From the NCBI GenBank assembly GCA_937921935.1, contig CAKZWQ010000015.1:1-64000 (forward strand): DNA of 64,000 nt, given 5' to 3'. Numbering within the stretch: the first letter of the stretch is position 1; each line of letters begins with the position of its first letter. The notes beneath the pieces were generated by a model, which worked only from the letters and a program-made list of their open reading frames with translations, was not told where the DNA came from and ran no database searches. Of the stretch, positions 43,116 to 52,120 are shown piece by piece. The stretch comes from an uncultured Gammaproteobacteria bacterium (GTDB taxonomy: Bacteria > Pseudomonadota > Gammaproteobacteria > Steroidobacterales > GCA-2729495). Made by a program: the position numbers and the translations under genes.

Positions 43116-44182
43116 AGAAGCATCGCGAGACAGAAACTTTCAGTCTGTCCTTCCTGGATGCCATTACCTGTGGTTTCGGTGCGGTGATTCTGCTGCTGGT
43201 GCTGGTGAAAATCTACGAGCCCCAGACTATCGAGCGCAGTGCCCGGGATCTTGATTCCCTGCTGGCCAAGTTGCAGGAGGAATTGTTCGAGATTCGCGGC
43301 GAGACGGCAATTCTGAATCGTGAAATGAAGACTGTCAGTTCGGATAGCGAAGGTTCGGACAGCGTACTGGCCAGTCTGCGCGGCGAACTATCAAAACTTC
43401 GCGGTCAGTTTTCCGCGACCCAGGATGATGCCCTCTTTGATAATGATGAAGTCGGGGAGCTGTCCGAGGCGCGCCAGAAGCTGACGGAAGAGATGCAGCG
43501 ATTACTCGCAGATTACCGGCCACCTGAGGACGATACGACGGTGGGTGGCGTACCAGTAGACAGCGAGTACATTATTTTCGTGATTGATACCTCCGGAAGT
43601 ATGTTTCAGGGTCCCTGGCGGCTGGTGCTGGAAAAAGTTGAAGAAGCCCTGAAGGTTTATCCGCGCGTGAAGGGTATCCAGGTGCTGAATGATGAAGGCA
43701 AGTACATGTTTGGCACCTTTGCCGGGCGCTGGATTCCGGATTCACCATCGACCCGGCGTCGAATCATCAATCGCTTGGCCAACTGGAATCCCTATAGTGA
43801 TTCCAGTCCGGTAGAGGGCATCACTGAGGCGATTAATACTTTCTATGAGCCGGGTAAAAAAATGAGTATTTATGTCTTTGGCGATGATTTCCCAAGAGGC
43901 TCTGTGGAAAGTGTTGCTCGCTATATCGAGCGGGTCAATCGCTCGGACCGCTTTGGTAACCGCCTGGTAAGAATTCACGGCGTTGGCTTTCCGACCCAGC
44001 TCGCCGGGGGGCGAATCAGGAATGCAACCCAGTTTGCGAATCTGATGCGCACCTTGTGCGAGCGCAACGGCGGCACCTTCGTGGCCCTGACGAGCCTCAG
44101 TTCCGGCGGCGTACGCTTTGAAATAGGCACTGGCCGCTTCCTGGCCGTGGACGAATCCACTGGCGATACACTGCCGAACTGA
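43112..44182 (+). CDS. vWA-domain protein with ExbD-like membrane helix (2)
   Basis: This 356-residue partner of the preceding gene has an N-terminal helix FLDAITCGFGAVILLLV (about 14-31), almost the same as in the first. A coiled coil (about 40-130) and a vWA domain (about 150-340, IIFVIDTSGSM, VFGDDFPRG) follow. The central Thr of the MIDAS is not obvious (SSPVEGI), so metal binding may differ. The FLD Asp is kept. The two vWA proteins probably form a hetero-oligomer around the channel subunit. The 4-base overlap with the first vWA gene implies coupled translation and a 1:1 ratio. It is the last clear gene of the operon. Confidence 0.9.
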   Translation: MKKHRETETFSLSFLDAITCGFGAVILLLVLVKIYEPQTIERSARDLDSLLAKLQEELFEIRGETAILNREMKTVSSDSEGSDSVLASLRGELSKLRGQFSATQDDALFDNDEVGELSEARQKLTEEMQRLLADYRPPEDDTTVGGVPVDSEYIIFVIDTSGSMFQGPWRLVLEKVEEALKVYPRVKGIQVLNDEGKYMFGTFAGRWIPDSPSTRRRIINRLANWNPYSDSSPVEGITEAINTFYEPGKKMSIYVFGDDFPRGSVESVARYIERVNRSDRFGNRLVRIHGVGFPTQLAGGRIRNATQFANLMRTLCERNGGTFVALTSLSSGGVRFEIGTGRFLAVDESTGDTLPN

Positions 44183-44210
44183 TCTACCTGTTCCGGCTGG
44201 AGAGACTGAT

Positions 44211-44555
44211 ATGGCAACCAAAGAACAATTGATCCAGAAACGCTGCGAGCCTTGTGAAGGGGGTGTCCCGCCTCTGACGACCGATGCTGCCGATGAGCTG
44301 ATGAAAGCCCTGCATGAAGACTGGTCCAGAACCGACGATGGCAAGGCCATCGTGCGTGATTTCGAGTTCGGTGGTTATCACCGGACCATGGGTTTTGTGA
44401 ATGCCGTGGCCTGGATCGCCGAGTCTGAAGGCCATCACCCGGATCTGGTGGTCAATTATGGCAAGGTGCGCTGCCTTTGGAACACCCATGCCATTGGTGG
44501 TCTATCGGAAAACGACTTCATTTGTGCGGCCAAGGTCGACCGGCTCTTCGACTGA
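44211..44555 (+). CDS. phhB: Pterin-4a-carbinolamine dehydratase
   Basis: This 114-residue single-domain protein dehydrates 4a-hydroxytetrahydropterin, recycling the cofactor of aromatic amino acid hydroxylases. The family signature EGHHPDLVVNYGKV is present with the His-His and Asp-Leu pair (about residues 74-87), and length is typical. It lies 28 bases after the second vWA gene on the same strand, but no phenylalanine hydroxylase gene is adjacent, so the link to the upstream operon may be only positional. Confidence 0.93.
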   Translation: MATKEQLIQKRCEPCEGGVPPLTTDAADELMKALHEDWSRTDDGKAIVRDFEFGGYHRTMGFVNAVAWIAESEGHHPDLVVNYGKVRCLWNTHAIGGLSENDFICAAKVDRLFD

Positions 44556-44576
44556 GCCAGTCGGTTATTCATACCG

Positions 44577-47042
44577 TCAGAAGTTAACGCGGGCGCGGAC
44601 GCCCCAGGTTCTCGGATCACCAAGGAAGGCCGCGTAGGTCTGGTTGCTGGGGTCCGTGCCCTGCAGTGGCGCATCAATAACCACCTGTTTGTAATCCTTG
44701 TTGAACAGGTTCTTGGCCCACAGTTCCACTTCCCAGAATCCGTCATCAGCCCCGATGCCGACATTGCCGTTCCACAGGTAATAGGAATTCTGTTTCTTGG
44801 CCGGGTCCAGGTCAGAGCCGGTGTTGTGGTCGTCGACAAAACGCATGTCCAGGTGGATAGATAGCAGCAGTGAACTGGTAATTGGTTGTTCGAAGTCGGC
44901 GGCGGTGGTCAGGATCCATTCCGGCGCATTGGTCAGCTGCTCGCCTGCTATTTGAGCCACCGTGGGGTCAGTCGGGTCGAAAAGGTCAGAAGCATACTTT
45001 GCATCGGTGTAGGCAATGCCGCCCGTCAGGGTCAACTGGTCGGTGACTACCGCAGCGCCTTCGGCTTCGAAGCCTATGGAGTTAACCTCGCCGATATTGG
45101 ACACGGTGAAGTTTGTGCCGTTAAAGGTATTCAGCTGGAAGTCGTCATAGTCAGCACTAAACACGGCCAGGTCCAGCCGGACCTGTTCATTCAGGAAGGA
45201 GCCCTTCACGCCAGCCTCCCATGAATCTACCGTCTCCGGATCAAATTCCAGTTGCTTGACCGTGGGCAGGGTGAAGAATGGCGGACCGGGGAGTAAAGTC
45301 ACCGACAGGCCGGCGCGATCCAGGTTGTAGCCGCCGGCTTTGTAGCCGCGGGCATAAGACGCATAGCCCATCCAGTCGTCATTGAACTGGTACTCCGCAA
45401 TGAAAGTTCCGGTCCACTCACTGTCGCTGCGGTCGCCTTTGTAGGGGGGTACGGGTCCGGCAAAGGGGTTATTGGGCGAGTCGACCAGGGGACTGATCAC
45501 CGTCAGACAGCCGAAACGCAGCAGCGTGCCATTGGCGACGGGATTGATGTTCCCGGCCAGCAGTTCAGGTATCAGGGCTTCACAGGCGGGATTGTCAGCG
45601 ATCAAGGTGGCATTCAGGTCTTTCTCTTCATTCGTGTAGCGCAGCCCAAGCGTGAAGGCTATTTCGTTGCTTGCCTGCCATTTATTGTGGGTAAACAGTG
45701 CCCAGCTTTCTGTGTTCTGGGAAAAATCATCCGTAATGGCGCCCTGACCCTCGGCCAGGGAACCGGGTGGAAGAAGGACTGTTTCGCCGGCGCCAGCGAT
45801 GACGGCATTGGCGTAGGTCTCGTAGTCCGCGCCGACGCGGATGCCGTCCAGCACGTCCAGGTCTTCGTCCACATAGTAGCCGCCGACCAGCAGGTCAAAA
45901 TCGCCCATGCTCCAGGCGTAGCGCAACTCCTGGGTCAGGGTCTTGAACTTGTTGCTGTAATTGCCGTTCTCGCGGTACAGGATGTCCGCATCCGTGTAGT
46001 CGATGTCCTGGGAGCGATCACTGTCCCAGTCGCGATAGGCCGAGATGGAGGTCACCGTGCCTGGGCCAACGTCCCAGTTGGCTTCCAGGGAAAGGCCCCA
46101 TTCATCGACCTCGGAGTCGTAACCGCGATCTGCGTTCGCGGTCATGTCCCGATCGAAGGGATCAGGGGGCAGTTTCACGGTGCCGATGCCCGGTGGCGGT
46201 ATCAGGGGAGTCAGGCCATTAATAATTGCCGCCGTGGGGCCAGCCTGGCTGGTGACTGCGGCGCAGCAGGTTTCGTCGCGGGTGGAGTAGTCGCCAATCA
46301 GGCGCAGATCAAGTGCGTCGCCAATCTCGCTGAATAGCTGTCCGCGCACAAGCCAGCGGTCACGGTCGTTGAATTCCCTGTTGCCCCCGGGTCCTGTTGT
46401 ATCGTTCGCATCGATAAAGCCATCGCGTTCGGTCCAGGTGCCATCCAGGCGAAAGCCCGTCTTGCCTTCGACGATAGGTCCGGTGAACGATCCGGAGACC
46501 CGGTACTCATCGTCTGAGCCCACGCCTGCTTCCACCATGCCGCCGAATTCCTCAAGGTCAGGTTGCTTGGTAATGATCTGGATCAGGCCGGCCGAGGCAT
46601 TTTTACCGAACAGGGTGCCCTGGGGACCACGCAATACTTCCACCCGTTCCACGGGGCCCAGGTCCGTCAGGGCCACGCTGTTCCGGTTGCGGTACACGCC
46701 GTCGACGAAGACCGCCACGGAAGACTCCAGGCCCAGATTGTCACCCGTGGTGCCGACGCCGCGCAGGCGCGCCGTGGTGCCGGCGGTTTCCGACTGGGTA
46801 CTGGTCAGGACCAGGCTGGGCGACAACTGCTGCAGATCGCGAATATCCTGCACCCCGGCCCGCTGCAATTGCTCGGCGCTGAAGGCTGACACGGCAATAG
46901 GGACGTCCTGTACCGAGACCTCACGCTTGGTGGCCGTGACGACGATTTCCTCCACCACCCGCTGAGCCTGGGCCGGGAGGGCGAAAATCAGGGCAAGCAA
47001 CAGAGTAAGGTGGCGGATGCAGCGGGGGAGATTGCCTGTCAT
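44577..47042 (-). CDS. TonB-dependent outer-membrane receptor
   Basis: This is 821 residues with a signal peptide (MTGNLPRCIRHLTLLLALIF...AQA), a TonB box (EEIVVTATKRE), a plug with VLRGPQGTLFGKNASAGLI, and a barrel ending in VRARVNF. ATG 47042 follows GAGGACAG and gives a clean signal; the frame is open 67 codons further but those residues are not protein-like. It is convergent with phhB and divergent from the DUF1838-ALDH genes, with about 230 bases between. The plug and barrel style is typical of receptors for hydrophobic or aromatic substrates in marine and soil gammaproteobacteria; the ligand is unknown. Confidence 0.93.
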   Translation of the reverse strand: MTGNLPRCIRHLTLLLALIFALPAQAQRVVEEIVVTATKREVSVQDVPIAVSAFSAEQLQRAGVQDIRDLQQLSPSLVLTSTQSETAGTTARLRGVGTTGDNLGLESSVAVFVDGVYRNRNSVALTDLGPVERVEVLRGPQGTLFGKNASAGLIQIITKQPDLEEFGGMVEAGVGSDDEYRVSGSFTGPIVEGKTGFRLDGTWTERDGFIDANDTTGPGGNREFNDRDRWLVRGQLFSEIGDALDLRLIGDYSTRDETCCAAVTSQAGPTAAIINGLTPLIPPPGIGTVKLPPDPFDRDMTANADRGYDSEVDEWGLSLEANWDVGPGTVTSISAYRDWDSDRSQDIDYTDADILYRENGNYSNKFKTLTQELRYAWSMGDFDLLVGGYYVDEDLDVLDGIRVGADYETYANAVIAGAGETVLLPPGSLAEGQGAITDDFSQNTESWALFTHNKWQASNEIAFTLGLRYTNEEKDLNATLIADNPACEALIPELLAGNINPVANGTLLRFGCLTVISPLVDSPNNPFAGPVPPYKGDRSDSEWTGTFIAEYQFNDDWMGYASYARGYKAGGYNLDRAGLSVTLLPGPPFFTLPTVKQLEFDPETVDSWEAGVKGSFLNEQVRLDLAVFSADYDDFQLNTFNGTNFTVSNIGEVNSIGFEAEGAAVVTDQLTLTGGIAYTDAKYASDLFDPTDPTVAQIAGEQLTNAPEWILTTAADFEQPITSSLLLSIHLDMRFVDDHNTGSDLDPAKKQNSYYLWNGNVGIGADDGFWEVELWAKNLFNKDYKQVVIDAPLQGTDPSNQTYAAFLGDPRTWGVRARVNF

Positions 47043-47272
47043 GGAACTGTCCTCAAAACCCGGATACGAAAAGAGCCGCGCCCAACCCCTGACAGGGCCG
47101 GACCGGCTCATGCAATGCGAACAAGTTTTGTGTAACCATGTTGCCAGAACACGACTCCGGGCACAGGTAGTTATACGTTTATCAGCATAGCACATGCCTG
47201 TCGTGGGTTCGCTGGGCTGTTGCGCGGAAGCTTCGGTCTGCAAGGGAGCGCTTTTAATTGAGGATTAATCTG

Positions 47273-48154
47273 ATGGCGAAGAGCAGGATCATTCAACTCA
47301 CCCTGGCGAGCTTGTTGCTGGCAGGCATCAGCAGCATGGGTATGGCGGCCAACCACCTGGACCTCAACACGCCGGCAGGCGCCTTGACGGCCATGCGCAA
47401 GATTCAGTGCTCTACGACGGACGGCGATATCAGGACCTTTGGCTGGGAGGGCAATGTATTCAGCCGGGTACCGGGTGAACGCGATCGACTCCTGTTTAAA
47501 GTCGAGGGGATGAATATTCGCCAGTGTGGTCCGCTGGCCGGTGAAGAGAGCGGGCCGGGATTCAAGATGGTGACGCGGGAGATTCTGCTTTATCTGGATC
47601 CCAAGACGGGGGAGGTTCTGTCTGAATGGCAGAACCCCTGGACGGACAAGTCAGTCAAGGTAATTCACGTGACCAATGATCCGGTCAATCAGCGGTTTTC
47701 CCGGGTCGGGCGCGGTGGTCAGGAATTTTCAGTGCCTTTTATTGTTCAGGGTAACCAGTGGTGGTTCACCAGCACCGTGCCGCTGTTTTATCAGAATCCC
47801 CTGGGCGGCGAGTACCAGGAATACATCGGTGGCACCTATCACGCCACGGAGATGTTTAATTTCTTTGGTAACGTGACAAAGCTGCAGGATCCAGACGTGG
47901 TCTCCGTGCCGGCGCGGGTTGGTTGGGTAAGGTTATCGGGCTGGCTGCCATGGATGGAGATGGGGGATCGGGCCGGGATGCTGTACTTCCACACGGCCGG
48001 TCGCAAGCTGGACAGCTACGATGATCTTTCCGAACGCATGCGACAGGAAATTACCAAAAATTATCCCGACTATGCCCGTCCTCCACCCCTTAATGACGAG
48101 CGGCGCAATGAAACCAGCTGGACTTTCTTCAAGAAAGTACTGGACGCTCAGTAG
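47273..48154 (+). CDS. Exported DUF1838-family protein
   Basis: This 293-residue protein has a signal peptide (MAKSRIIQLTLASLLLAG, cleaved near AA-N). The mature part matches what I recall of DUF1838: LDLNTPAGALTAMRKIQ, VEGMNIRQCG, a central LYLDPKTGEVLSEWQNPW and a later VRLSGWLPWMEMGDR. No biochemical role is known to me. ATG 47273 has GAGG about nine bases upstream. It precedes the aldehyde dehydrogenase gene by 11 bases, and with the divergent receptor forms a likely uptake-and-degradation group. Confidence 0.8.
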   Translation: MAKSRIIQLTLASLLLAGISSMGMAANHLDLNTPAGALTAMRKIQCSTTDGDIRTFGWEGNVFSRVPGERDRLLFKVEGMNIRQCGPLAGEESGPGFKMVTREILLYLDPKTGEVLSEWQNPWTDKSVKVIHVTNDPVNQRFSRVGRGGQEFSVPFIVQGNQWWFTSTVPLFYQNPLGGEYQEYIGGTYHATEMFNFFGNVTKLQDPDVVSVPARVGWVRLSGWLPWMEMGDRAGMLYFHTAGRKLDSYDDLSERMRQEITKNYPDYARPPPLNDERRNETSWTFFKKVLDAQ

Positions 48155-48165
48155 GTCAAAGCAAT

Positions 48166-49596
48166 ATGACACGTGAGATTGAAGTTCGAAATCCCCGCAC
48201 GGGTAAAGTCGACTATGTGATCAACGCGCCCGAGGACGCCGAACTGGCCGAAACCGCCAGCGCAATGCGGGCGGCCCAGCCGGCCTGGCAGGCGCTGGGC
48301 GCCGTCGGCCGCGGCGAGGTTCTGGCGCGATGGGCGTCAGAATTGGCCGCCGAGCCCGGGCCGGTCCTGGCTGCGCTGGGGGCAGATACCGGCAGGCATC
48401 TGATCGCCACCTCAGAGCTGTTCAGCGTGCCCGGTATGGTCGAGCGCTGGCAGGCGGCAGCGCCGGCGTTGCTGGACGAGAGCGCTGAACGAGACTCGGC
48501 AACACCCGGTGTGGGCGTGCGTGACAGTTGGGTGCCATTCGGTCTGGTTGGAGTCATCAGTCCGTGGAACTTCCCCCTGTTGCTGTCCATGATCGATGCG
48601 ATTCCCGCCCTGGCGGCAGGCTGCGCGGTGCTGGTGAAGCCCAGTGAGGTAACTCCGCGTTTTGCCGAGCCCCTGATGGCAAGCATTGCCAAATTTCCCG
48701 AGCTGGCGGCCGTGTTTCGCTTTGTTACCGGTGATGGTGGCACCGGTGCCGCGCTGATTGAGAATGTCGATGCGATTGCGTTCACCGGTAGCGTCAAGAC
48801 CGGACGACTGGTGGCAGAAGCCTGCGCGCGGCGTTTTATTCCCGCCTTCCTCGAACTCGGGGGTAAGGACCCTTGCATCGTGCTGGAGTCCGCCGATGCG
48901 GCGGAAGCCGCCCGGATCGTCTTGCGGGCTTCCGTCCAGGCAACGGGACAGGCTTGCCAGTCCCTGGAGCGGGTATACGTGCACCGTAGCCTGTACCAGG
49001 ATTTCATCGCCTCCCTCATGGAACAGGCTCAAGCTCTAGAACTTAATTTCCCCGACGTGCATGCCGGCCATATCGGGCCGCTGATCTTTGCCCGCCAGGC
49101 CGACATTATCTCTGAGCACCTTGAAGACGCGCGGCAGAAAGGCGCGCGGGTATTGTGCGGCGGCGAGATAGAGACCCACGGCGGCGGCCTGTGGGTGCGA
49201 CCCACGGTGGTCGTTGATGTCGACCATTCCATGCAGCTTATGCGGGATGAGACCTTTGGGCCGGTTATCCCTGTCATGGCCTATGACCATATAGACGAAG
49301 CGGTCCGCCTGGCCAATGATTCGGTCTACGGTCTGTCTGCCGGTGTGCTGGGTGATGAGGCTGCAGCCGATCAGGTGGCGCGCCGTTTGAATGCCGGGGC
49401 GGTGAGTATTAATGACGGCGCCATGACCACGGAGGTGCACGATGCTACCCATGATGCCTTCGGCTACTCGGGTATGGGCGTCAGTCGCATGGGACCGTCC
49501 GGACTGACGCGTTATCTCAAGCGCAAGGCACTGCTTATCCGGCGCGGGGAAGCGCGCGGCATGGATTCACTGGACGAACGGCACGCGGCTGCTTAG
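48166..49596 (+). CDS. NAD(P)-dependent aldehyde dehydrogenase
   Basis: This 476-residue ALDH superfamily enzyme has the catalytic Cys in ATGQACQS and the general-base Glu in FLELGGKDP. It also has VISPWNFPLL, KPSEVTPRFAEP and AFTGSVKTGR. It oxidises an aldehyde to the acid; the substrate is unknown. It is 11 bases after the DUF1838 gene. Its TAG stop (49594-49596) overlaps the TAA of the converging acetolactate synthase gene in TTAG. Confidence 0.92.
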   Translation: MTREIEVRNPRTGKVDYVINAPEDAELAETASAMRAAQPAWQALGAVGRGEVLARWASELAAEPGPVLAALGADTGRHLIATSELFSVPGMVERWQAAAPALLDESAERDSATPGVGVRDSWVPFGLVGVISPWNFPLLLSMIDAIPALAAGCAVLVKPSEVTPRFAEPLMASIAKFPELAAVFRFVTGDGGTGAALIENVDAIAFTGSVKTGRLVAEACARRFIPAFLELGGKDPCIVLESADAAEAARIVLRASVQATGQACQSLERVYVHRSLYQDFIASLMEQAQALELNFPDVHAGHIGPLIFARQADIISEHLEDARQKGARVLCGGEIETHGGGLWVRPTVVVDVDHSMQLMRDETFGPVIPVMAYDHIDEAVRLANDSVYGLSAGVLGDEAAADQVARRLNAGAVSINDGAMTTEVHDATHDAFGYSGMGVSRMGPSGLTRYLKRKALLIRRGEARGMDSLDERHAAA

Positions 49597-51449
49597 AACA
49601 TGGATGAGCCGTCAGGTGACGGATCATCTTCTTTGCTCTCGTAGCGATTCGGAATGTGATCGCCGGTGATCATCTGGTCGTAAGAAAGACCCGGTCCGAC
49701 CATGGGGTAAACGCTGGCCTCGACATCAATAAAGACTTCCAGGAATGCCGGGCCGTCAAAGTTGATGAACTCTTCAATAACGCGCGGCACGTCGGCCTTT
49801 CGATCCAGCCGCACCGCATAGCCAAAACCGTCAGCCTGGGCGGCCTTGATGAAGTCCTTTCGATGCAGCGACTTGTCGGTGCCTGACAGGCGGCCCTTGT
49901 AGAAGAGTCTCTGCCACTGTCTGACCATGCCGTCACCAAAATTATTCAGCACCACGACCTTAACGGGCAGCTGATAAGTCGTCACGGTTTCCAGTTCACC
50001 AAGATTCATGCGCACACTGGCGTCACCGTCGATATCGATGACCAGCCGGTCCGGATGGGCAAACTGTGCGCCAATCGCGGCTGGCAGACCGAAGCCCATG
50101 GTGCCCATGCTGCCCGAAGTCAGCCACAGGCGCGGTTCCTGGAAGTCCATGTACTGGGCCGCCCACATCTGGTGCTGGCCGACGCCCGTGGTGATGATGG
50201 CCTGGCCGCCGGCATGTCGATTGATTTCCTCAATGACGTAGTTAGGCTGAATCTGCTCGCCGTCGCGATCATAGTTAAGTGCGTACTTTTTCTTATTGGC
50301 GGCCAGTTCGGCCAGCCAGGTGCGTGTGTCGATCTTGAACTTGTGTCGCTCGCCATAACTGCTTAGTGCGTCGAGATCCCGGTCCAGCAGGCCCACGTGA
50401 TACCAGTCGGCGCTGCGAACCTTGCCGACCTCGGAGGCATCGATGTCCAGGTGGGCGATACGTTTTGCCTTGGGCGCGAAGCTGTCGGGGTCTGTTGCCA
50501 CCCGGTCATCAAAGCGTGCGCCGACAGCAATCAGCAGATCGCAGTCCTCCACCGCGTAATTCGCGAACGCCGTGCCGTGCATCCCCAGCATGTGCAGGGA
50601 CAGAGGGGTCGTGGTATCGATCGCGCCGATTCCCATCAAAGTGGTTGCAACGGGAATCTGGAAGCGCTCGGCAAAGCGTCGCAGCGCCGGTGCCGCATCA
50701 GCGTTGATTACGCCGCCACCGACATAAAGCAGCGGGCGCTGCGCCTCACCCAGCATCTGGAAAAAAGCTTTGGCTTCACTTGCCCCCAGGGCATTTTCGG
50801 CCACGGCCTGGACGCGCTGCCGATAGCTTTTCAAGGGCAGAAGACCGCTGCCGCTGAATTCGCCAATGGCATTCTGCACGTCCTTGGGGATATCGATGAC
50901 CACGGGGCCCGGTCGTCCGGAACGGGCGATTTCGAAGGCCGTGCGCATGGTGGCCTCAAGGCGCGTCGGATCGGTGACCAAAAACACGTGCTTGGCCACG
51001 GAACCCATGATGGCGGACACCGGTGCTTCCTGAAAGGCGTCAGTGCCGATCACATGTGTGGGAACCTGCCCGCAGATCACGATAATTGGCACCGAATCGG
51101 CCATGCAATCCCGGACGGGTGTCACGGTGTTGGTGGCCCCGGGGCCGGAAGTCACCATGCAGACGCCGACCTGGCCCGTCGCGCGTGCATAGCCGGCCGC
51201 CATGAAACCGGCACCTTGCTCGTTGGCCGGCACGACCAGCGGCATGGCATGGGCGCCGTTCTCGTCCTGATTTTCTTCGTTGAAGCGAAACACTGCGTCA
51301 TAGGTCGGCAGAATGGCGCCGCCGCTATAGCCAAAGATGACGTCCACACCCTCATCCGCCAGGACCTGCACAACGGTCTCGGCGCCAGTCATGCGCTTGC
51401 CTGCGAGGGGGTGAGGGTGGGCGGCTAGGGCCTCGGACGCGGTTGTCAT
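49593..51449 (-). CDS. ilvI: Acetolactate synthase, large (catalytic) subunit
   Basis: This 618-residue thiamine-diphosphate enzyme makes acetolactate or acetohydroxybutyrate from pyruvate in branched-chain amino acid synthesis. It has the catalytic Glu in VVPANEQGAGFMAAGYARA, the SGPGATNTVTPV block, and the ThDP/Mg motif IDIDGDASVRMNLGELETV with VVLNN. Unusually, it is divergent from its regulatory subunit gene (ilvH) instead of being upstream in the same operon. ATG 51449 is about 160 bases from the ilvH start. Confidence 0.94.
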   Translation of the reverse strand: MTTASEALAAHPHPLAGKRMTGAETVVQVLADEGVDVIFGYSGGAILPTYDAVFRFNEENQDENGAHAMPLVVPANEQGAGFMAAGYARATGQVGVCMVTSGPGATNTVTPVRDCMADSVPIIVICGQVPTHVIGTDAFQEAPVSAIMGSVAKHVFLVTDPTRLEATMRTAFEIARSGRPGPVVIDIPKDVQNAIGEFSGSGLLPLKSYRQRVQAVAENALGASEAKAFFQMLGEAQRPLLYVGGGVINADAAPALRRFAERFQIPVATTLMGIGAIDTTTPLSLHMLGMHGTAFANYAVEDCDLLIAVGARFDDRVATDPDSFAPKAKRIAHLDIDASEVGKVRSADWYHVGLLDRDLDALSSYGERHKFKIDTRTWLAELAANKKKYALNYDRDGEQIQPNYVIEEINRHAGGQAIITTGVGQHQMWAAQYMDFQEPRLWLTSGSMGTMGFGLPAAIGAQFAHPDRLVIDIDGDASVRMNLGELETVTTYQLPVKVVVLNNFGDGMVRQWQRLFYKGRLSGTDKSLHRKDFIKAAQADGFGYAVRLDRKADVPRVIEEFINFDGPAFLEVFIDVEASVYPMVGPGLSYDQMITGDHIPNRYESKEDDPSPDGSSMF

Positions 51450-51608
51450 AATTGCAGCGTGCTGGCGCCGGTAGGCGCGCGGTTCAGGGTGGCGGTATTA
51501 GCTGGCGAGTGTCGAACAATCATCGGTCCATTGCAATAGGGGACGTTGTGAGCGAGCATTGCCGATCTACTGATTGTTAAAGGGTTTTTCAGCCCTGACC
51601 GTGTCCCG

Positions 51609-52112
51609 ATGCGCCACATCATCTCCATATTGATGCAGAACGAAGCCGGTGCCCTGGCACGGGTCGCCTCCCTGTTTTCCACCCGGGGTTACAACATTGA
51701 GTCTCTCAGTGTCGCGCCGACGGAAGACCCGGAGGTATCCCGGCTGACGCTGGTGACTATTGGCTCGGATCAGGTGATCAGCCAGATCAACAAGCAGCTG
51801 ATGAAGATGGTCGATGTCGTCAATTTTGCCGACATGACCCTGGGCGACCATATCGAGCGGGAACTTGCCCTGGTGAAGCTGCGCCTTAACGATGAGAATG
51901 CGGCTGCCATCCGGGAGCTGGCTTTCCAGCGGGGCGCCCGGATCATGGATGACTCCCCGGATAACTTCACCCTCGAACTCACCGGGGCTGCCACGATTGT
52001 CGATGAATTCATCGACCGTCTGGTCGGCGCCGCCGAGATCCTGGCCGTGGTCCGCAGCGGACCCCTGGCAATCGCCCGCGGTCAGCAGGTGCTGAGCAGC
52101 GCCGGCGTCTGA
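51609..52112 (+). CDS. ilvH: Acetolactate synthase, small (regulatory) subunit
   Basis: This 167-residue protein has an N-terminal ACT domain (MRHIISILMQNEAGALARVA, FSTRGYNIESLSVAPTED) and a C-terminal domain typical of IlvH. It confers valine feedback control and boosts the catalytic subunit. The family N-terminus fixes ATG 51609, though the ribosome site is weak. It lies eight bases before proB and faces ilvI across a 159-base divergent interval. Confidence 0.94.
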   Translation: MRHIISILMQNEAGALARVASLFSTRGYNIESLSVAPTEDPEVSRLTLVTIGSDQVISQINKQLMKMVDVVNFADMTLGDHIERELALVKLRLNDENAAAIRELAFQRGARIMDDSPDNFTLELTGAATIVDEFIDRLVGAAEILAVVRSGPLAIARGQQVLSSAGV

Positions 52113-52120
52113 ACCCTGCC

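Noticed and set aside
32595-44182. Identification of the envelope operon as a Zorya-type phage-defence system
   Set aside because: Zorya has a MotA-like ZorA and a ZorB with a peptidoglycan-binding domain plus DNA-acting partners. Here there are no nucleases or helicases, and vWA, FHA, PEGA and FGE parts are not Zorya components.
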